Below the pieces are notes generated by a model. The model saw nothing but the letters and a program-made list of their open reading frames with translations. It was not told the origin of the DNA and ran no database searches. The position numbers and the translations under genes were made by a program. From assembly GCA_033439265.1 (NCBI GenBank), contig JAVTVX010000024.1, positions 1,922,001-1,986,000 on the forward strand: DNA of 64,000 nt. The letters run 5' to 3'. Of the stretch, positions 1-11,759 are shown piece after piece; position 1 is the first letter of the stretch, and each line of letters starts with the position of its first letter. The stretch comes from Dillenia suffruticosa. Lineage: Eukaryota > Streptophyta > Magnoliopsida > Dilleniales > Dilleniaceae.

Positions 1-1290
1 TATGTGATGAGTGATGCCTTATATAGGTTTTATTTAAATAATTTTTAAACTATTTTGAATTCATAAATATTGACTTTTCACGTCAAACCATGTTATCGCT
101 AAACTCAAAACACTCCTTGGCTTCCTTCTTTGATACTGTAAAGCGATGTTTTGCTTCATGGGCATGCTACCTCTTTTCTCCATTAGTTATAAGCCTATTT
201 TTGTTTGTGCTTGAACCATCAAATCTCTAAGGTGACTGAAATTTCAGAAAATTTTTTTTTATTTGTTTTTTAATTTTAATTATATTGAGATCGATTAAAT
301 TCTGTTCAATCAGTTAGACTTTTAAGAAGTGAAACTCTTTCGATATCTGTTTTTGGTTTACATAAGATTTAAATTTAAAATTTTATTTAAAAAGTTTTAG
401 TATCCAAGAATCAATCTTATTTGGAATATCAATACGGTACTCTTAAAAATATTAATAAATAGATTAAATGAGTAGAAAATCAAATTAAGGACATGCGGAG
501 AGATTTCAATATATTTTTAATTATTTTTTAATATTTAAGTATTACATGAAAATCAGTTTCTTTCGAACATCATTTTAACTTCTCAATACCGTGACAACTT
601 TTTCCACAGTGAAGACATTGCGTATCTTATGGAGCTTGCTTCTATTAAAGTCAAACCGGGATCATACATGTCTAAAGATCTACCAGTCAACCAAAGGAGC
701 CAAGTTTTAGGATTTTCATCTGGAATGGTAGATTTATTGTGACACTACGGAGAGCCACAAAAAAGAGTGCCATGGAAATCGTGCAAGCAAAAGAAACTGT
801 GGACGGGTCCCATGGTGGAATTTTCACTCACAAAAATCTCATTGTCGGGACTTCTAGAGTAGACTTTGAAAGTGGCACAATTAACTGACTTGCTGCAACT
901 GTATCTACGTCAAAAATTAACGACAGGAATGTTTTGCTTTGCCATTTAAAAAGATAATTCGAATCAAATTTAATTAAATTTAATATAATTATTTAATATC
1001 GATAATTTATTAAAAAATATATATAAAAATTATTATGTGACATGAATTTGTTTTAGGTTTAGTTGAAATTAATATAGAATTCTATGTAGTATTTGTAAAT
1101 TAAAAGAACATAGTTCTTATTTTTAATGAATAATTAGAAAAATAATTTAATTAAGAATTTAATTTTAGGGTGGAGCGTTCCTAACTCTGTTGTGGGTCGT
1201 GTTTATTTGTACTTGGGCCTTAGTTCTCCTTCGGACCAACAAAATATATAAATAGGCAATTGAAGTTCTCCTGCATTGCCCACTTATTTC
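1..1290. other. Intergenic, AT-rich
   Basis: No coding region is recognised. The stretch is AT-rich with stop codons in all frames. About 270-430 resembles, in reverse orientation, the 3' half of the SINE family seen elsewhere in the window, but too weakly to delimit. Confidence 0.5.
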
Positions 1291-1296
1291 TCTCCG

Positions 1297-1935
1297 TTTT
1301 TTTTTGGTACCGTGAAAAGAGAAACACAAAACAAACTAAGGAGCCGACACTAAACAAAACAAGGCGAAGCTCTCTCCTGGGGTTGTTCTCACCCCTAAGT
1401 CTGAACAGTCCCATGCAGTCTTCCCAAATGAGCCTACGCAGTGAAGGAGGAGGATCATGCAGCTCTGACAGGCCGTCTTCGTTAAGCTGGCCTAAGTGCG
1501 CTAGGTGATCAGCGCAAGCATTCGCTTCACGCAGGATATGATTGACGGCTCTCACTTTCAAATGATCCAGGAGCTCAATGCACTTCTGCAGGATGAGATA
1601 TAGGGGATGATCTGGGAGAGGCGGGTTGGCAATGAGGCTCACCAACACTGTAGAGTCAACTTCGACCTCCAGCTGCGAGATACCCCTCCTTTTGGCTAAG
1701 CGAAGACCTTCTCTGAGGCCCCAAAGCTCCGCAGTGAGGACTTCAGCTCTACCAATGTTGACTGTGAGCCCACAATCCAAGCCCCCTCACTGTTTCTAAT
1801 AATACCTCCAGCACTTGCCTTTTCGGAAGTAAGAGACATGACTCCATCAGTCTTTAGCTTGAGGAAGTCTGCTTGAGGAAATTCCCATTTAATCTTCCTC
1901 GTGTCAGGTTTCCTTCCCACGGCAAAGTCACTCTA
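1297..1935 (-). mobile_element. LINE 3'-end relic: RNase H domain and tail
   Basis: The minus strand encodes a plant LINE-type RNase H (RVT_3) domain. The N-terminal half (LKLKTDGVMSLTS then GGIIRNSEGAWIVG) lies in the frame open from 1920 to 1696. The C-terminal half (AELWGLREGLRLAKRRG, VEVDST, HILREANACADHLAHLG) lies in another frame from 1780 to about 1400, so a frameshift separates them. A T run on the plus strand at 1297-1305 is the poly(A) tail. The element is 5'-truncated and not functional. The sequence closely resembles the RNase H copy at 59.5-60.0 kb, so both belong to one LINE family. Confidence 0.8.
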
Positions 1936-2126
1936 GGAAAGAGAGGCCAATCTCGACATGTTAATAGCCTGTAAGGCAAGGTCTCTAGGGAGAAACAACA
2001 CAACCCGACCGCAAAGTATACACCTACGGGCCCTCGTGGGGACAACCTAATGTTCACAACCTCCTTCCCACAATTTGATAATTCCAAATTTGAATCTCTA
2101 TGTAACAAAAAAAAGGAAATACCTTT

Positions 2127-2287
2127 GCGTTGAGTAATTGGCTATTCTACCCCTTAATCAAAAATCTTGAGTTTGAATTTTGAGAATAACTAAAAATGAT
2201 TTGAGAGAACAAACCCTTAAAATAGATCCCACAGTACTCGAACCAGATTAATCGAAAAATCGATGATAAAAACCAACAAAAAAAAGA
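2127..2287 (+). mobile_element. tRNA-derived SINE copy, degenerate
   Basis: A weak tRNA-like head (TTGAGTAATTGGCTATTCTA, CCCTTAATCA) is followed by a GAGTTTGAATTTTGAGAAT segment. Next comes the 3' signature shared by other copies here (GATCCCACAGTACTCGAACC then AGATTAATCG), and the copy ends in an A-rich tail. Similar blocks at 10.3, 37.6, 39.2, 47.5 and 60.7 kb support a dispersed family. Confidence 0.6.
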
Positions 2288-2371
2288 GACACCAAGCAAC
2301 AATGCAAGCCTAGGCCTATGGGGCCTAGATCCGATACATCTGAAGGACTCCATGCCCATCTTGTTCTTTCT

Positions 2372-2517
2372 TAACGGTTAGTTGGTTTAGTGAGATGTGG
2401 TATTGATCCCTTAATTAAGGTTATGAGTTCAACTTGCGACTTAAACATGTAGTAGACTATATTAGAAAGACAGCATTCTTAAATGAGTCACTCCATATAT
2501 TAGTTGGTATAATACAA
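2372..2517 (+). mobile_element. tRNA-derived SINE copy, head well kept
   Basis: The head GGTTAGTTGGTTTAGTGAGA resembles a tRNA A-box region. It is followed by TGGTATTGATCCCTTAATTA and GAGTTCAACTTGCGAC, matching the better delimited SINE at 38.8 kb in reverse orientation. The copy ends in ATAATACAAAAAA. No clean target-site duplication was found. Confidence 0.6.
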
Positions 2518-3661
2518 AAAAATGATCTAGAATAGTCACTCCATGTGGCCCACTAATATATTTTTGATTTATTGGTTTTGACTGTTCTGATTTAAATTAA
2601 TTATCAGATCTATTAAGTAATAAACTTTTCCAGACTCTTATTTTTGCAATTCTTAAAACTTAAATCAAAAAACTTGATGGACAAATTTTTTTCGACTTTG
2701 TTTTTTTAAATTCTCAATATTTAAAAAAATTCACACAACAGATCCAACGAGGCATTGGTTGACCCAATATCATTATCTCTCTATCAATTTCGTTGAATCC
2801 AGAGTTGGCTTTTTGAATTTTGCCCAGTACCAGGTGGCAAAAGACTTGTAAGATTAGATCTGCTTATGTTTTCGCAGCTGAAATTGGCAAGCTGAGTGCT
2901 TTCCATCAGCTCAGGAATATGGCTTATTGCTTAAAGTCAACTTAATAGCAGTACAGTAATGTATTCGATCTCTCTATCACAAAAATTTAAATTGAAATCG
3001 TTGTACAAAAAATGGGTCATATTTTGTTTGTGAGATTATGTCTTTATATTTAGACAACTTGATGGATTCGCTCTTTACCCCCCAAAATCTCACTTATAAA
3101 AAGGGAAGTCACCATATAGATTTTCATTCTCCCCCCGCCCCCCCCCCCGCCCCCCGGGCCGGGGTAAAGTATCAATTAGGTCATGCCTATTAGTTTCTAT
3201 CAAACTGTTGCTTTCCAATTTATTTAAATTAAAACAGTCCTGAATTTCCAATCTCACAAGGGAGGGTTCCATATATTCACACTCCCTTCATTTCTCTGCA
3301 TCATTATTGTTCTCGATTGCACTATCGGTTCCTCCCCATTGCCGTATTCTGTCACCCGCGATTGAGGCCTGCACCAATATAAGTTTTGTCAAGTCAATGG
3401 ATATCTTCATGTTTGAAACTAATCTCAGTCATTCTGGCAAAGCTTGTTCCAATCCAGTACCAAATGAAACATGCCCTATGTATATATTGTGTTGGAGTAA
3501 AAAATCATTTTGGGTATGTGCTATTTTCATGATTCGGGATATCTGAGTTTTTACTTATAATTTTTAGAAAAATAAATAATATTGAGTTATAAATTTTAGT
3601 ATTACATATAACTTTTTGAAATTTCATGGACCGTTACTGTGTTCCCCTTCCTAACCAAGTA
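2518..3661. other. Intergenic, downstream of MATE gene
   Basis: There is no recognised gene. A C-rich block with long C runs lies at 3126-3170, unusual in this AT-rich context. A plus-strand open frame at 3307-3546 (79 aa) has no recognisable motif and is probably chance. Confidence 0.4.
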
Positions 3662-6600
3662 TCATGATGGCAAGAGCAGATTGGTGCTAAAGGAATCGTT
3701 TATTAATGGCAGCACCAATAGGCCAATGCCAATGGCACAAAATAGAAGTATGTCACATTGGAATTGTACCGGAGTGGCATTTACCTCTTTGTTCCAGTTG
3801 GTTCTGTAAATCATCCAGAGGAGAACGATAGTTTGTACGACAGTTCCCAACACCATTCCAACCCATATTCCCTGAAATTTGTATCACCAACAATAAAAAC
3901 TTGTCATCCAGAGTACTTAACATAAATTAAAAATATGGTACCTCAATTTCGCATGTAAAGTTTAGAAATTAATCTAAAAAACCTAACCTGCTAGATAATT
4001 GAAAACTTACCCTAACGCCCCACTCAGCCAAGTAGCCTAGTATGAGACCTAATGGAACTCCAAACACATAATAGCATACAATGTTAACATAGGCCACATA
4101 TGCTTGCCATCCAGCACCAATTGCAACCCCTGCATCATGTATACATATATTAAGACGACAACCGGAAAAAAATTACATTAAAAAGAGAAAACATTTGATC
4201 ATATGGTACCTGAGAGAACAGGTTGAACATTGTCGACGATAATGCAGATGGCTAGTAAAGGTGTGAGGTCATAAACAAGTTGTTGAACGTCGGTATTGTT
4301 TGAGAATAATGCAGGGTACTCCCCTCTAAAGATGAGCAGAATGAGTGATAGGAGGATTCCTATAATAAACGAGCTTATCACCACAACCAACACTGAGAAT
4401 TTTGCAGTCCTAGGATGGGCTGCTCCAAGTTCATTTGACACCCTCACACTGAACAATGTCGAGATATTAGTAACAGTCTTTTTTTTCTTTTGGGGGTGGG
4501 GGGTTGAAATTTTCACTAATAAGGAAACCTATTGGTAGATTAATGTAACATACCTTATGGCTGCATTGTATCCAAGTGCTGCCATGATTGCCCATCCTAG
4601 AATGTTCATGCTGCAATGCAATTAATAAAATTAACAGATAAATAAAAATAAACCAGATTTATTAGTAATATACAATAATTGTACTAATCTAATTTAAATT
4701 AATTTGTCCTTTTTCAAATTCAAGAAGAGATTCCAAAGATCTTCCTTGGGTTCATAAATCAGGTGGCACTGGATTTCCTGCAGCTAGTTGAGGGACGTGA
4801 TTAGAGGAAAATAAGATTAAGCCCTATCTAATTTGAGAAGCCTTGTGCATATTAAAAGCCCAATCAGACTTGAAATCATGCCAAAAGAAATTAGAAGAAT
4901 ACCCATGAAGCTAATTTTGCATTATTAGTTCCATAAACAAAAATTATGGAGGGCTAGCAAAATTTCTATGGTGGGGTTGAATGAAAATTTCCAATTTAAA
5001 GTGTCCCAATATGTAGGTATACTAGGACTGGGAGAAGACAACTTCATGGAACAAGAGAGAAGGTCCAGGTATTAGGTATTTGCCATGTTCTCTAACCGTA
5101 TGATGCAAATGCAAATCTGCAGTTCAGGAAAGTTCTGTCATGGATTGAAACCATCCAAGGACCCTCACCAAATCTGTCTATCTCTCTAAATTTGTCCCTT
5201 TTGAGTCAAATTGAAGACACTGAACAAGCATACGGCTAAAAGTGGTGCCAAGATTTCAAATGATAGTATTCTTTTAGTTACCATATGGACAAAGCATCCA
5301 CCGACACCTCTGCGTTCTTCAAATAGCCGGCAAAGAGTATTAATGCCATGAAATACCATACTTCTAGACTGCACCACATGCCAACAAAATATGTCAATTA
5401 AAAAATAAAAATTGGAATTTATATCAGATAATAATTAATATTTCGAAGGACACAGTCAGGGTGCTAATTAAAAGAAAAAAAATAATCAATAATAATTAAT
5501 TATTTAGTTCGTAGTAAATCATTCATCAAAATGAGTTGATGTGCAATGATTGGGGCCATATATCCTACCAAGAAAGATCAAAAAAGGAAAAGGAAAAAAG
5601 AAAAAAAGGAAAGGGTTTGGGACTATATCACTAAGAACTTTCCCTTTAAACAAGTTCTACTCTCCTTTGTTATCAAATTAAAAAAGAAAAAAGAAAAAAA
5701 CACTAAAATCTAGAATGGCTATGGCTAGAAAAGGAATTAATGTGGCAAAAATGGTCACATTCATAGATCATTTAGCAACTTTTAAGGTGGCATTGCACTC
5801 AAAAATCCTTTTACTCGTACCAATGAGTTTTGGTCTCTTTAATGAATTCCAATTCAGCATATTCTTGCTTTAACTCTCATCATACCAAACCCTAGTGGGA
5901 TCACACACAAATTCCACCACTTGGCCTTCTCCTGTTTAATCCTGTCACGACAGAGATATTTTGGCGTCTTGCTACTCTGTTTTTTTTTTTTTTTTTTTTT
6001 TAATTTCATATTTAATTTGATTTTCTTTTTGATTAAAAAAGAAAGTTAAAGTTAAAAGATAAAAATTAATAGAAATAACAATAAGGTATAAACTGATAAG
6101 CTAAAGGGTGTTGGAAACGTACCAATCCTATGGAAATTGATACTTATCTAATAATTTACTACTGTTTTTCAAGAGAATGATGGTTGTTGAATGATAATTA
6201 AACGGATACTAACCATAGAAATATCAACACACATAAGGATAGAAAATTCTTTGGAAATCATGACTTTCTAAATTTAAAAAAGAAATAGTTACCAAAATAT
6301 CTTTTAAAAATAAAATACTTACCAAAGCATGACAGCTGAAGCAAGAGATAATTTAACAAATCCCCAGAGATTGACAAAGGCCTTGGTAGAAAACCCAGAC
6401 CAAGCTTTGCCACAAGTCCCAGAAAATATGTAGACAAGTTGAGCAATCACATTGAACCACCATGACCCATTGAGCACCACAGCCGCACCAACCAAGCCCC
6501 ATCCGAGTTTCAACATAAAAAGCCAACTCAACACTGCATGCAAAATTAAAGATATGGCTGAAATCAATGCCATAACCATCATTTTGCTTTGTGCCTGCAA

Positions 6601-7286
6601 GAACTTTGCTATTGGAAAATTGATGGCATAAGCAAAAAGCTGAGGAATCATCCACAATGCAAGCGTCCCTGCCGCCTCCGATATGGCTTCTGTCTGACCA
6701 ATTAATTTTAGTATTGGGGTCGCAAAAATATAAAGTAGGCATAAAAGTAGAGCTGTTGAACACAGTATAACCCATGATCTTTGCATATAAATTCCCATCA
6801 TGTCTATCTGCCCTGCTCCATATGCTTGCCCACATAGTGTCTCCAATGCACTTCCCATGCCGAGCTATTCATAAAAAATGGAGAAAATATGAACAAATAT
6901 AATAAATTCATGAGCAAGCTTTAGTCAACCCTTAGCAACTACTATGTGAGTGATGAAGAAAGAGTTACCAAGATACCGAAGGAGAAGCCGGCGATGACAG
7001 AGTTCTCCACGGAGACGGCAGCGAGCTCGAGAGTGCCAACTTGGCCAGCGAGGACTTGAGTGATGGCACCTAAAGAGTATTGGCATATGCTAGTAAATAT
7101 GGCAGGAGCTGCTATGTACAATGATTTTTTGGATTCAACAACGAATTCTTGGAAGAAATCCTTAATCCCGGTAATGGGTTCTATGTCACTTTCACTTGGA
7201 GTGAACGAAGATGCTCTCTGGATGATGTTATTGGTCTGCGCTTCATCTTTGATTGAGATAAGCGGCTCCAATTTACTATTCTCCAT
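3662..7286 (-). CDS. MATE efflux transporter (DETOXIFICATION family), 7 exons
   Basis: Multidrug and toxic compound extrusion antiporter, about 523 aa, a polytopic membrane protein that in plants exports or sequesters metabolites in exchange for H+. Exons (high to low): 7286-6969, 6864-6323, 5368-5282, 4610-4554, 4448-4210, 4129-4011, 3871-3662; all have GT..AG introns and keep phase. Family signatures in order are QYSLGAITQVLAGQVGTLEL, LGMGSALETLCGQAYGAG, WYFMALILFAGYLKNAEVSV, RVSNELGAAHPRTAKFSV and GIWVGMVLGTVVQT. Length and exon order fit intact plant DTX proteins. The ATG at 7286 was chosen because a TATA box lies at 7450-7457, which places an upstream in-frame ATG (7505) outside the transcript. 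The C-terminus is uncertain: after NWNKEV homologs usually carry a short RKWGG-type tail, but here the frame runs on about 40 residues past a possible donor at 3784. Substrate is unknown. Confidence 0.9.
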
Positions 7287-7288
7287 TA

Positions 7289-7399
<111 letters not shown>

Positions 7400-7447
7400 T
7401 CTGGGGAAGATATCTAGGACTGAAGGAATTGTGAAATGCACATCGCG

Positions 7448-7460
7448 CATATTTATAATA
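7448..7460 (-). promoter_or_regulatory. TATA box of the MATE gene
   Basis: TATAAATA on the minus strand (7457-7450), about 165 bases upstream of the MATE ATG. It would put transcription start near 7425, ahead of the CT/CA leader. Confidence 0.55.
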
Positions 7461-7800
7461 GAAATTTTTTAATGGTCCTCCGGGTATGTTATGTTCATAT
7501 GACACACTGAACTGTTAGTACCCACATGAAAAAATTAATTATCTTTATATTTTGAATAATTCAATGTCCGTCATTTAATTATTCTAAAAATAGTAATTTA
7601 TACATTTAGAATTCATGAAATTTCCTATAAACAACTTGCACCATCTCATTTTAGTTTCCATTTTTAAATATTTCCATGAATTTGATTATTGTTTTTTCAT
7701 TAAATTCTTTCGTTCGTCGTAAAATAACTTTTTCTTATACCTATAATATTGCAATTTTTATTTTGTTTTGGTGAAGATTATTCTTGATTCTTTGAAAGGG

Positions 7801-8009
7801 ACCAATGGATTACTAGAATTCGACTAAAGCTTAATTTTGCTTGACATTTAGAGAATATCCATCAATGAAAAGTAATTAATTTCACAAATTAGGAAATTAT
7901 TTTCATGGATACCAATGAATTACTAGAATTCGACCAAAGCCTAATTTTGCTAGAGATTTAGGGAATATCCATCAATGGAAAGTAATTAATTTCACGAATT
8001 AAGAAATTT
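7801..8009. repeat. Direct tandem duplication, period 110
   Basis: The block at 7801-7899 (from ACCAATGGATTACTAGAATT) recurs at 7911-8009 with roughly 90 percent identity by eye. There is no coding content. Confidence 0.9.
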
Positions 8010-8387
8010 ACAATTTAAATTCAATATATATAATCCTTAATTCACCGAACAACATAGAACAGGATGTTTTTTAATTTTTTTAGAGAAGGTCAAAATAATT
8101 CTAAATTTGTGAATTATTATTTTTAGAATTATTATTTAATAAAAAGTAATGTATTGAATATTTAAAGGAACTATGATAAACAAAAAAGCTATAAAAATAA
8201 TAATAAATTCAGTTTTAATCCCATATTTTAGAGACTAATATAGAAAAAAAAAATTAATAGAAGGGTGATTATTGGAATTGACCCCAATTGAAAAATTAAA
8301 AAAAAAAATTAATGATACAAGGTACCATGCATGAGCTTAGTGAAAGTTTGGTGCAACAAAAAATGGAAAATATATATTATATATAAT

Positions 8388-8422
<35 letters not shown>

Positions 8423-9599
8423 GCATATTTTTGAATTTTTAAAAATTCAGTTCCCATTTCACTTGATTTGATCCTTTTGATGTTTATCTTTCACAAAAGT
8501 AGAATTTCAATATGATTTTGATCTCAAATGAAAACAAAAATAAAAAAAACCAGAAAAAAGAAAAAAGAAAAATGTAATTTCCACTTATCTTTGACAAAAG
8601 TATATTGCCGGGGGGAGGAGGAATGTCTCTCATGCATTTTCACAACTTGAATTTTTTTTAAGTAAAATTTGAATCATACACAAAATCTTTTCAATATAAT
8701 TTAAAACTTTTTATTATAAATCTTATTTATAGCAGCAATCAAATTTGGTTCGGAAAAACATCCTCCTACCTCCTGTCGTCTGCATGCTATATTTTATTTT
8801 CTAATATAAATTTTATTAGAATTGCATAATTCTTTTTTTTTTCATTGTTATACAAGGATTTAAAACTGATATCATCGTATTAGAATTATATAATTCCGTT
8901 AATAACAAAACCCAGAAACACGTCTATTCTATTAAAATTGGAAGACGTTACTCATTAGCATTGCAAAATCACAAATTTATAGGAAGAGCGATATATAACA
9001 ATGTTTAGTTCTAAGAGTGACTGTACACTGATATCTTTTAAATAATATCTCGAATACGAGTCTTGTGTATGCCAAAAACAAACATTGAAAGTCTGACGTG
9101 ATTTGAACAAGATTTAGTTAGAGATAATATGATTATCAGATATTGATAAGAGAGCCGATAATATCAAAAGTTTATAAATTTTGAAATCAAGGATAAATAA
9201 TTTTGTTCCTTAAAAATATTACTCGCTAGTTTCATGCCTCCAATTATATAATTTATTTTTGTATTTTTATAAAAATTTAATCCTCAATATTTGTTTATCA
9301 AATAAATGATCCATGTGCATAGAATGTGCTAAACTTTGTTAAATAGTGGTGTGCATATGTGACACTTTGGAATAAATTCTTCCTCCCCTAAATTCGGATC
9401 TACATGCCCATTTAATGAACCATATGGAGTAAAAACAAAGCAAAAAGCATCAACCGCGAGTTCTAATCATGTTAATACTCCAAAGATTTTGCAGCTTTGA
9501 AGATATGAGCTACCCAAGTTATTTTACTTGAAGCATTCCCACGCAGTTGCAACACTGCTTTAACGCACCAACACTTGTAAGTGTAAATAGAATGAATAT

Positions 9600-9766
9600 C
9601 TTTATCCCTTAATCAGATCGGAATTTTGACCCCTGGAGCACAGAAAAAAACAAGTTGAGAGACCCCCCTCAAAATAGGCCCTGCAGCAATCGATCCAGAT
9701 TAATCAGAATAAAATTTTAAATATTAGGTGGTGGCCAAATCAATGTATAAAAAAAAAAAAAAAAAA
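9600..9766 (+). mobile_element. SINE copy, 3' half
   Basis: It starts near TATCCCTTAATCAG and contains CCCTGCAGCAATCGATCCAG then ATTAATCAGA, the 3' signature of the local SINE family. It ends in an A run (9748-9766). Confidence 0.55.
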
Positions 9767-9890
9767 CTACTTTAGCACACACGAAATTAATAATTAAATT
9801 TTGTGTGACAGTTTAATATTTATTTATTTATTTATTTTAATATTGATTTAAATTAAACAAATTTGATTGCGAATATGCTAATATAGTTTT

Positions 9891-9928
<38 letters not shown>

Positions 9929-10140
9929 ATCTTGATTATTTAGTCTATAGTTTATTTAATACTATTAAACACACGATTAATACTTTTTAGAGCTAAAAAG
10001 GATAAAAATTGTGTGAGGTTAATGAGTTATTAAAAAAACTGTCTTAATAAATAAAAATGAAAATATACTATTCTTTTCGAAAAATATTATTTGTTAAGTA
10101 TCATTTATTCATCAACGAAAAAAAATAGACAAAAGAAAAA

Positions 10141-10202
10141 TTCTTCGATAAATTTTATATTTATTATTGATTTCTTCGATAAATTTTATATTTATTATTG
10201 AT
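10141..10202. repeat. Perfect 31-bp tandem duplication
   Basis: A 31-base unit starting TTCTTCGATAAATTTTATAT occurs at 10141-10171 and again, identical, at 10172-10202. The lack of divergence implies a recent event. Confidence 0.95.
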
Positions 10203-10289
10203 CAGGGACGATAGTGCGTACCATCTACGTAATAAAGATACATAATCTTTTAAAAACTAAATTTTTTTGAATTGAATTATCGGACATTC

Positions 10290-10440
10290 TATATTTTTAA
10301 CTAAAAATCTTGAATTTAAGTTTTGAAAATGATGAAAAAGAATTTAAGAGAGTCAACTTTTAAAATATGCCCAACAATGCTCAAATCGGACTAATCAGAC
10401 AAATTCTAAATACCGATTGTAAAAATAATAAAAATAATAA
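10290..10440 (+). mobile_element. SINE copy, degenerate 3' half
   Basis: The block AATCTTGAATTTAAGTTTTG is followed by CCCAACAATGCTCAAATCGG then ACTAATCAGACAAATTCTAA, the same order as the other SINE copies, and it ends A-rich. Confidence 0.5.
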
Positions 10441-11379
10441 TCTTTTAAAGACTAGGGACGTATGGTGCCGTTTGGGTTTCACAACTTGACCCCATTTAAT
10501 TTAATTTTATAATTATTTATTAATCATGATATATATATATAAGCTTTTATATATAGAAATCAAATTGTTTCATAAAAATAATTTAAATTTATATAAATAA
10601 TTTTTTATATCAAAGATACTATATAAACTCAATTGTGTTTAACCTCGACTTTCTGAAATGATTTGAAGTTTAACGATAACACAAAATTATTAGAATCCCT
10701 TTTAAAAAGTCGGTCCCCATTAGCGGCTCGAGCAGGGCATCGTCGCTTATGGGGAGTTGGAAACAGACGCAGATTCGGAGATTCCCATTGCCTTTTAATT
10801 GGTTTTATTGGCCCACGAACCTTGTAGGCGAGCTAAGGAAAATGTTGTTTTTTCCTTCTTGGTCATTGAGGAATATAATTTCCTTTTCTGATACTATGTG
10901 ACCCTTCTTTGGTTGGTCACAACCATAACAGCCTTTTCCTTTTCACTTTGTATGAGTAATTCAATTTAAAAATTATATTAATTTTTTTAAATCTTTTTGT
11001 TTTTTTCTCTGTGACTCGAACCGGAGACCTATTATTACATTCACGAGAGTTTCGAAGCACGACGCCGTTTATGATCATGGTCATGCTCAGCCTCCACTGT
11101 CGTCTTTTCTTTCTTTCACCGCCCTCTTTCTTTTTCAAGTTTCTTTTTGGTGGGTCAACATGAAAAGGTAAATTAGAGGCCCCTATTTGTAAATTAAAAA
11201 AAAAAAAACAAAAATAATGTACTTAAATAGCTTGCATGTTTCTTAATTTTATTTTATTATTCTTTTTGCACAAATTGATTTATTTGACATGGAATAAATT
11301 TGAAGAAAATGAGGGGTAGTTTCCGAACAGTTTCTTTCTTCTGGGAACGGGAGGGATGTGGTATGGAAATCCAAGCATA

Positions 11380-11745
11380 GCTTACCCATTCAATTCTTGA
11401 GGTGGTCTAATAGTTTCTGCCAGGAGTAGAAGGATGCTCATGCTGATAAACAAGCTGATAGCGACGATGTTGGAGTGAGGAGCTCGAGTTGGGAAAAGCC
11501 GACAGTGGATTGGGTCAGGGTTTACACGGGCGCTACGACAAATACTGAATAACTATAGCTCCCAACTAGGCATGGCAGCTCAGGATCGCCATAGAACTAT
11601 GTTGGCCGATCGGTGTAAGAGAATTTTTGGTCATTACTTTCCTAAGATGGCCGGAGCTTTAGGCATTCATGTGGCAGGGTTAAAAGGTTGAGATCGGAAC
11701 AAAGTGAACATTGAGTTTGATGCATTATTCGTGATAAACTAGATT
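11380..11745 (+). mobile_element. LINE RNase H-like relic
   Basis: Short coding-like fragments in order fit the plant RVT_3 RNase H fold. The first is WEKPTVDWVRVYTGA (compare W-KPP-GWVK-NTDGA). The second is MAGALGIHVAGL, then KVNIEFDA (compare EALAI--AL-------V-IE-DA). Stops and shifts lie between them, so it is an old dead fragment. Local GC is higher than in the flanks. Confidence 0.5.
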
Positions 11746-11759
11746 ATACCAAAATGAAA

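Larger units (their letters stand above)
7510..11370. other. Intergenic, AT-rich with simple repeats
   Basis: No gene is recognised. The stretch holds TA tracts (about 8390-8420 and 9895-9926), A runs (9748-9766), SINE pieces and two short tandem duplications listed separately. A related low-identity pair, about 9020-9090 here and 22450-22530 (ACTGATAT, TTTAAATAA, TCTCGA), hints at another old repeat family. Confidence 0.5.

Noticed and set aside
3307-3546. 79-aa plus-strand frame
   Set aside because: No recognisable domain, no start context, composition like the flanks.
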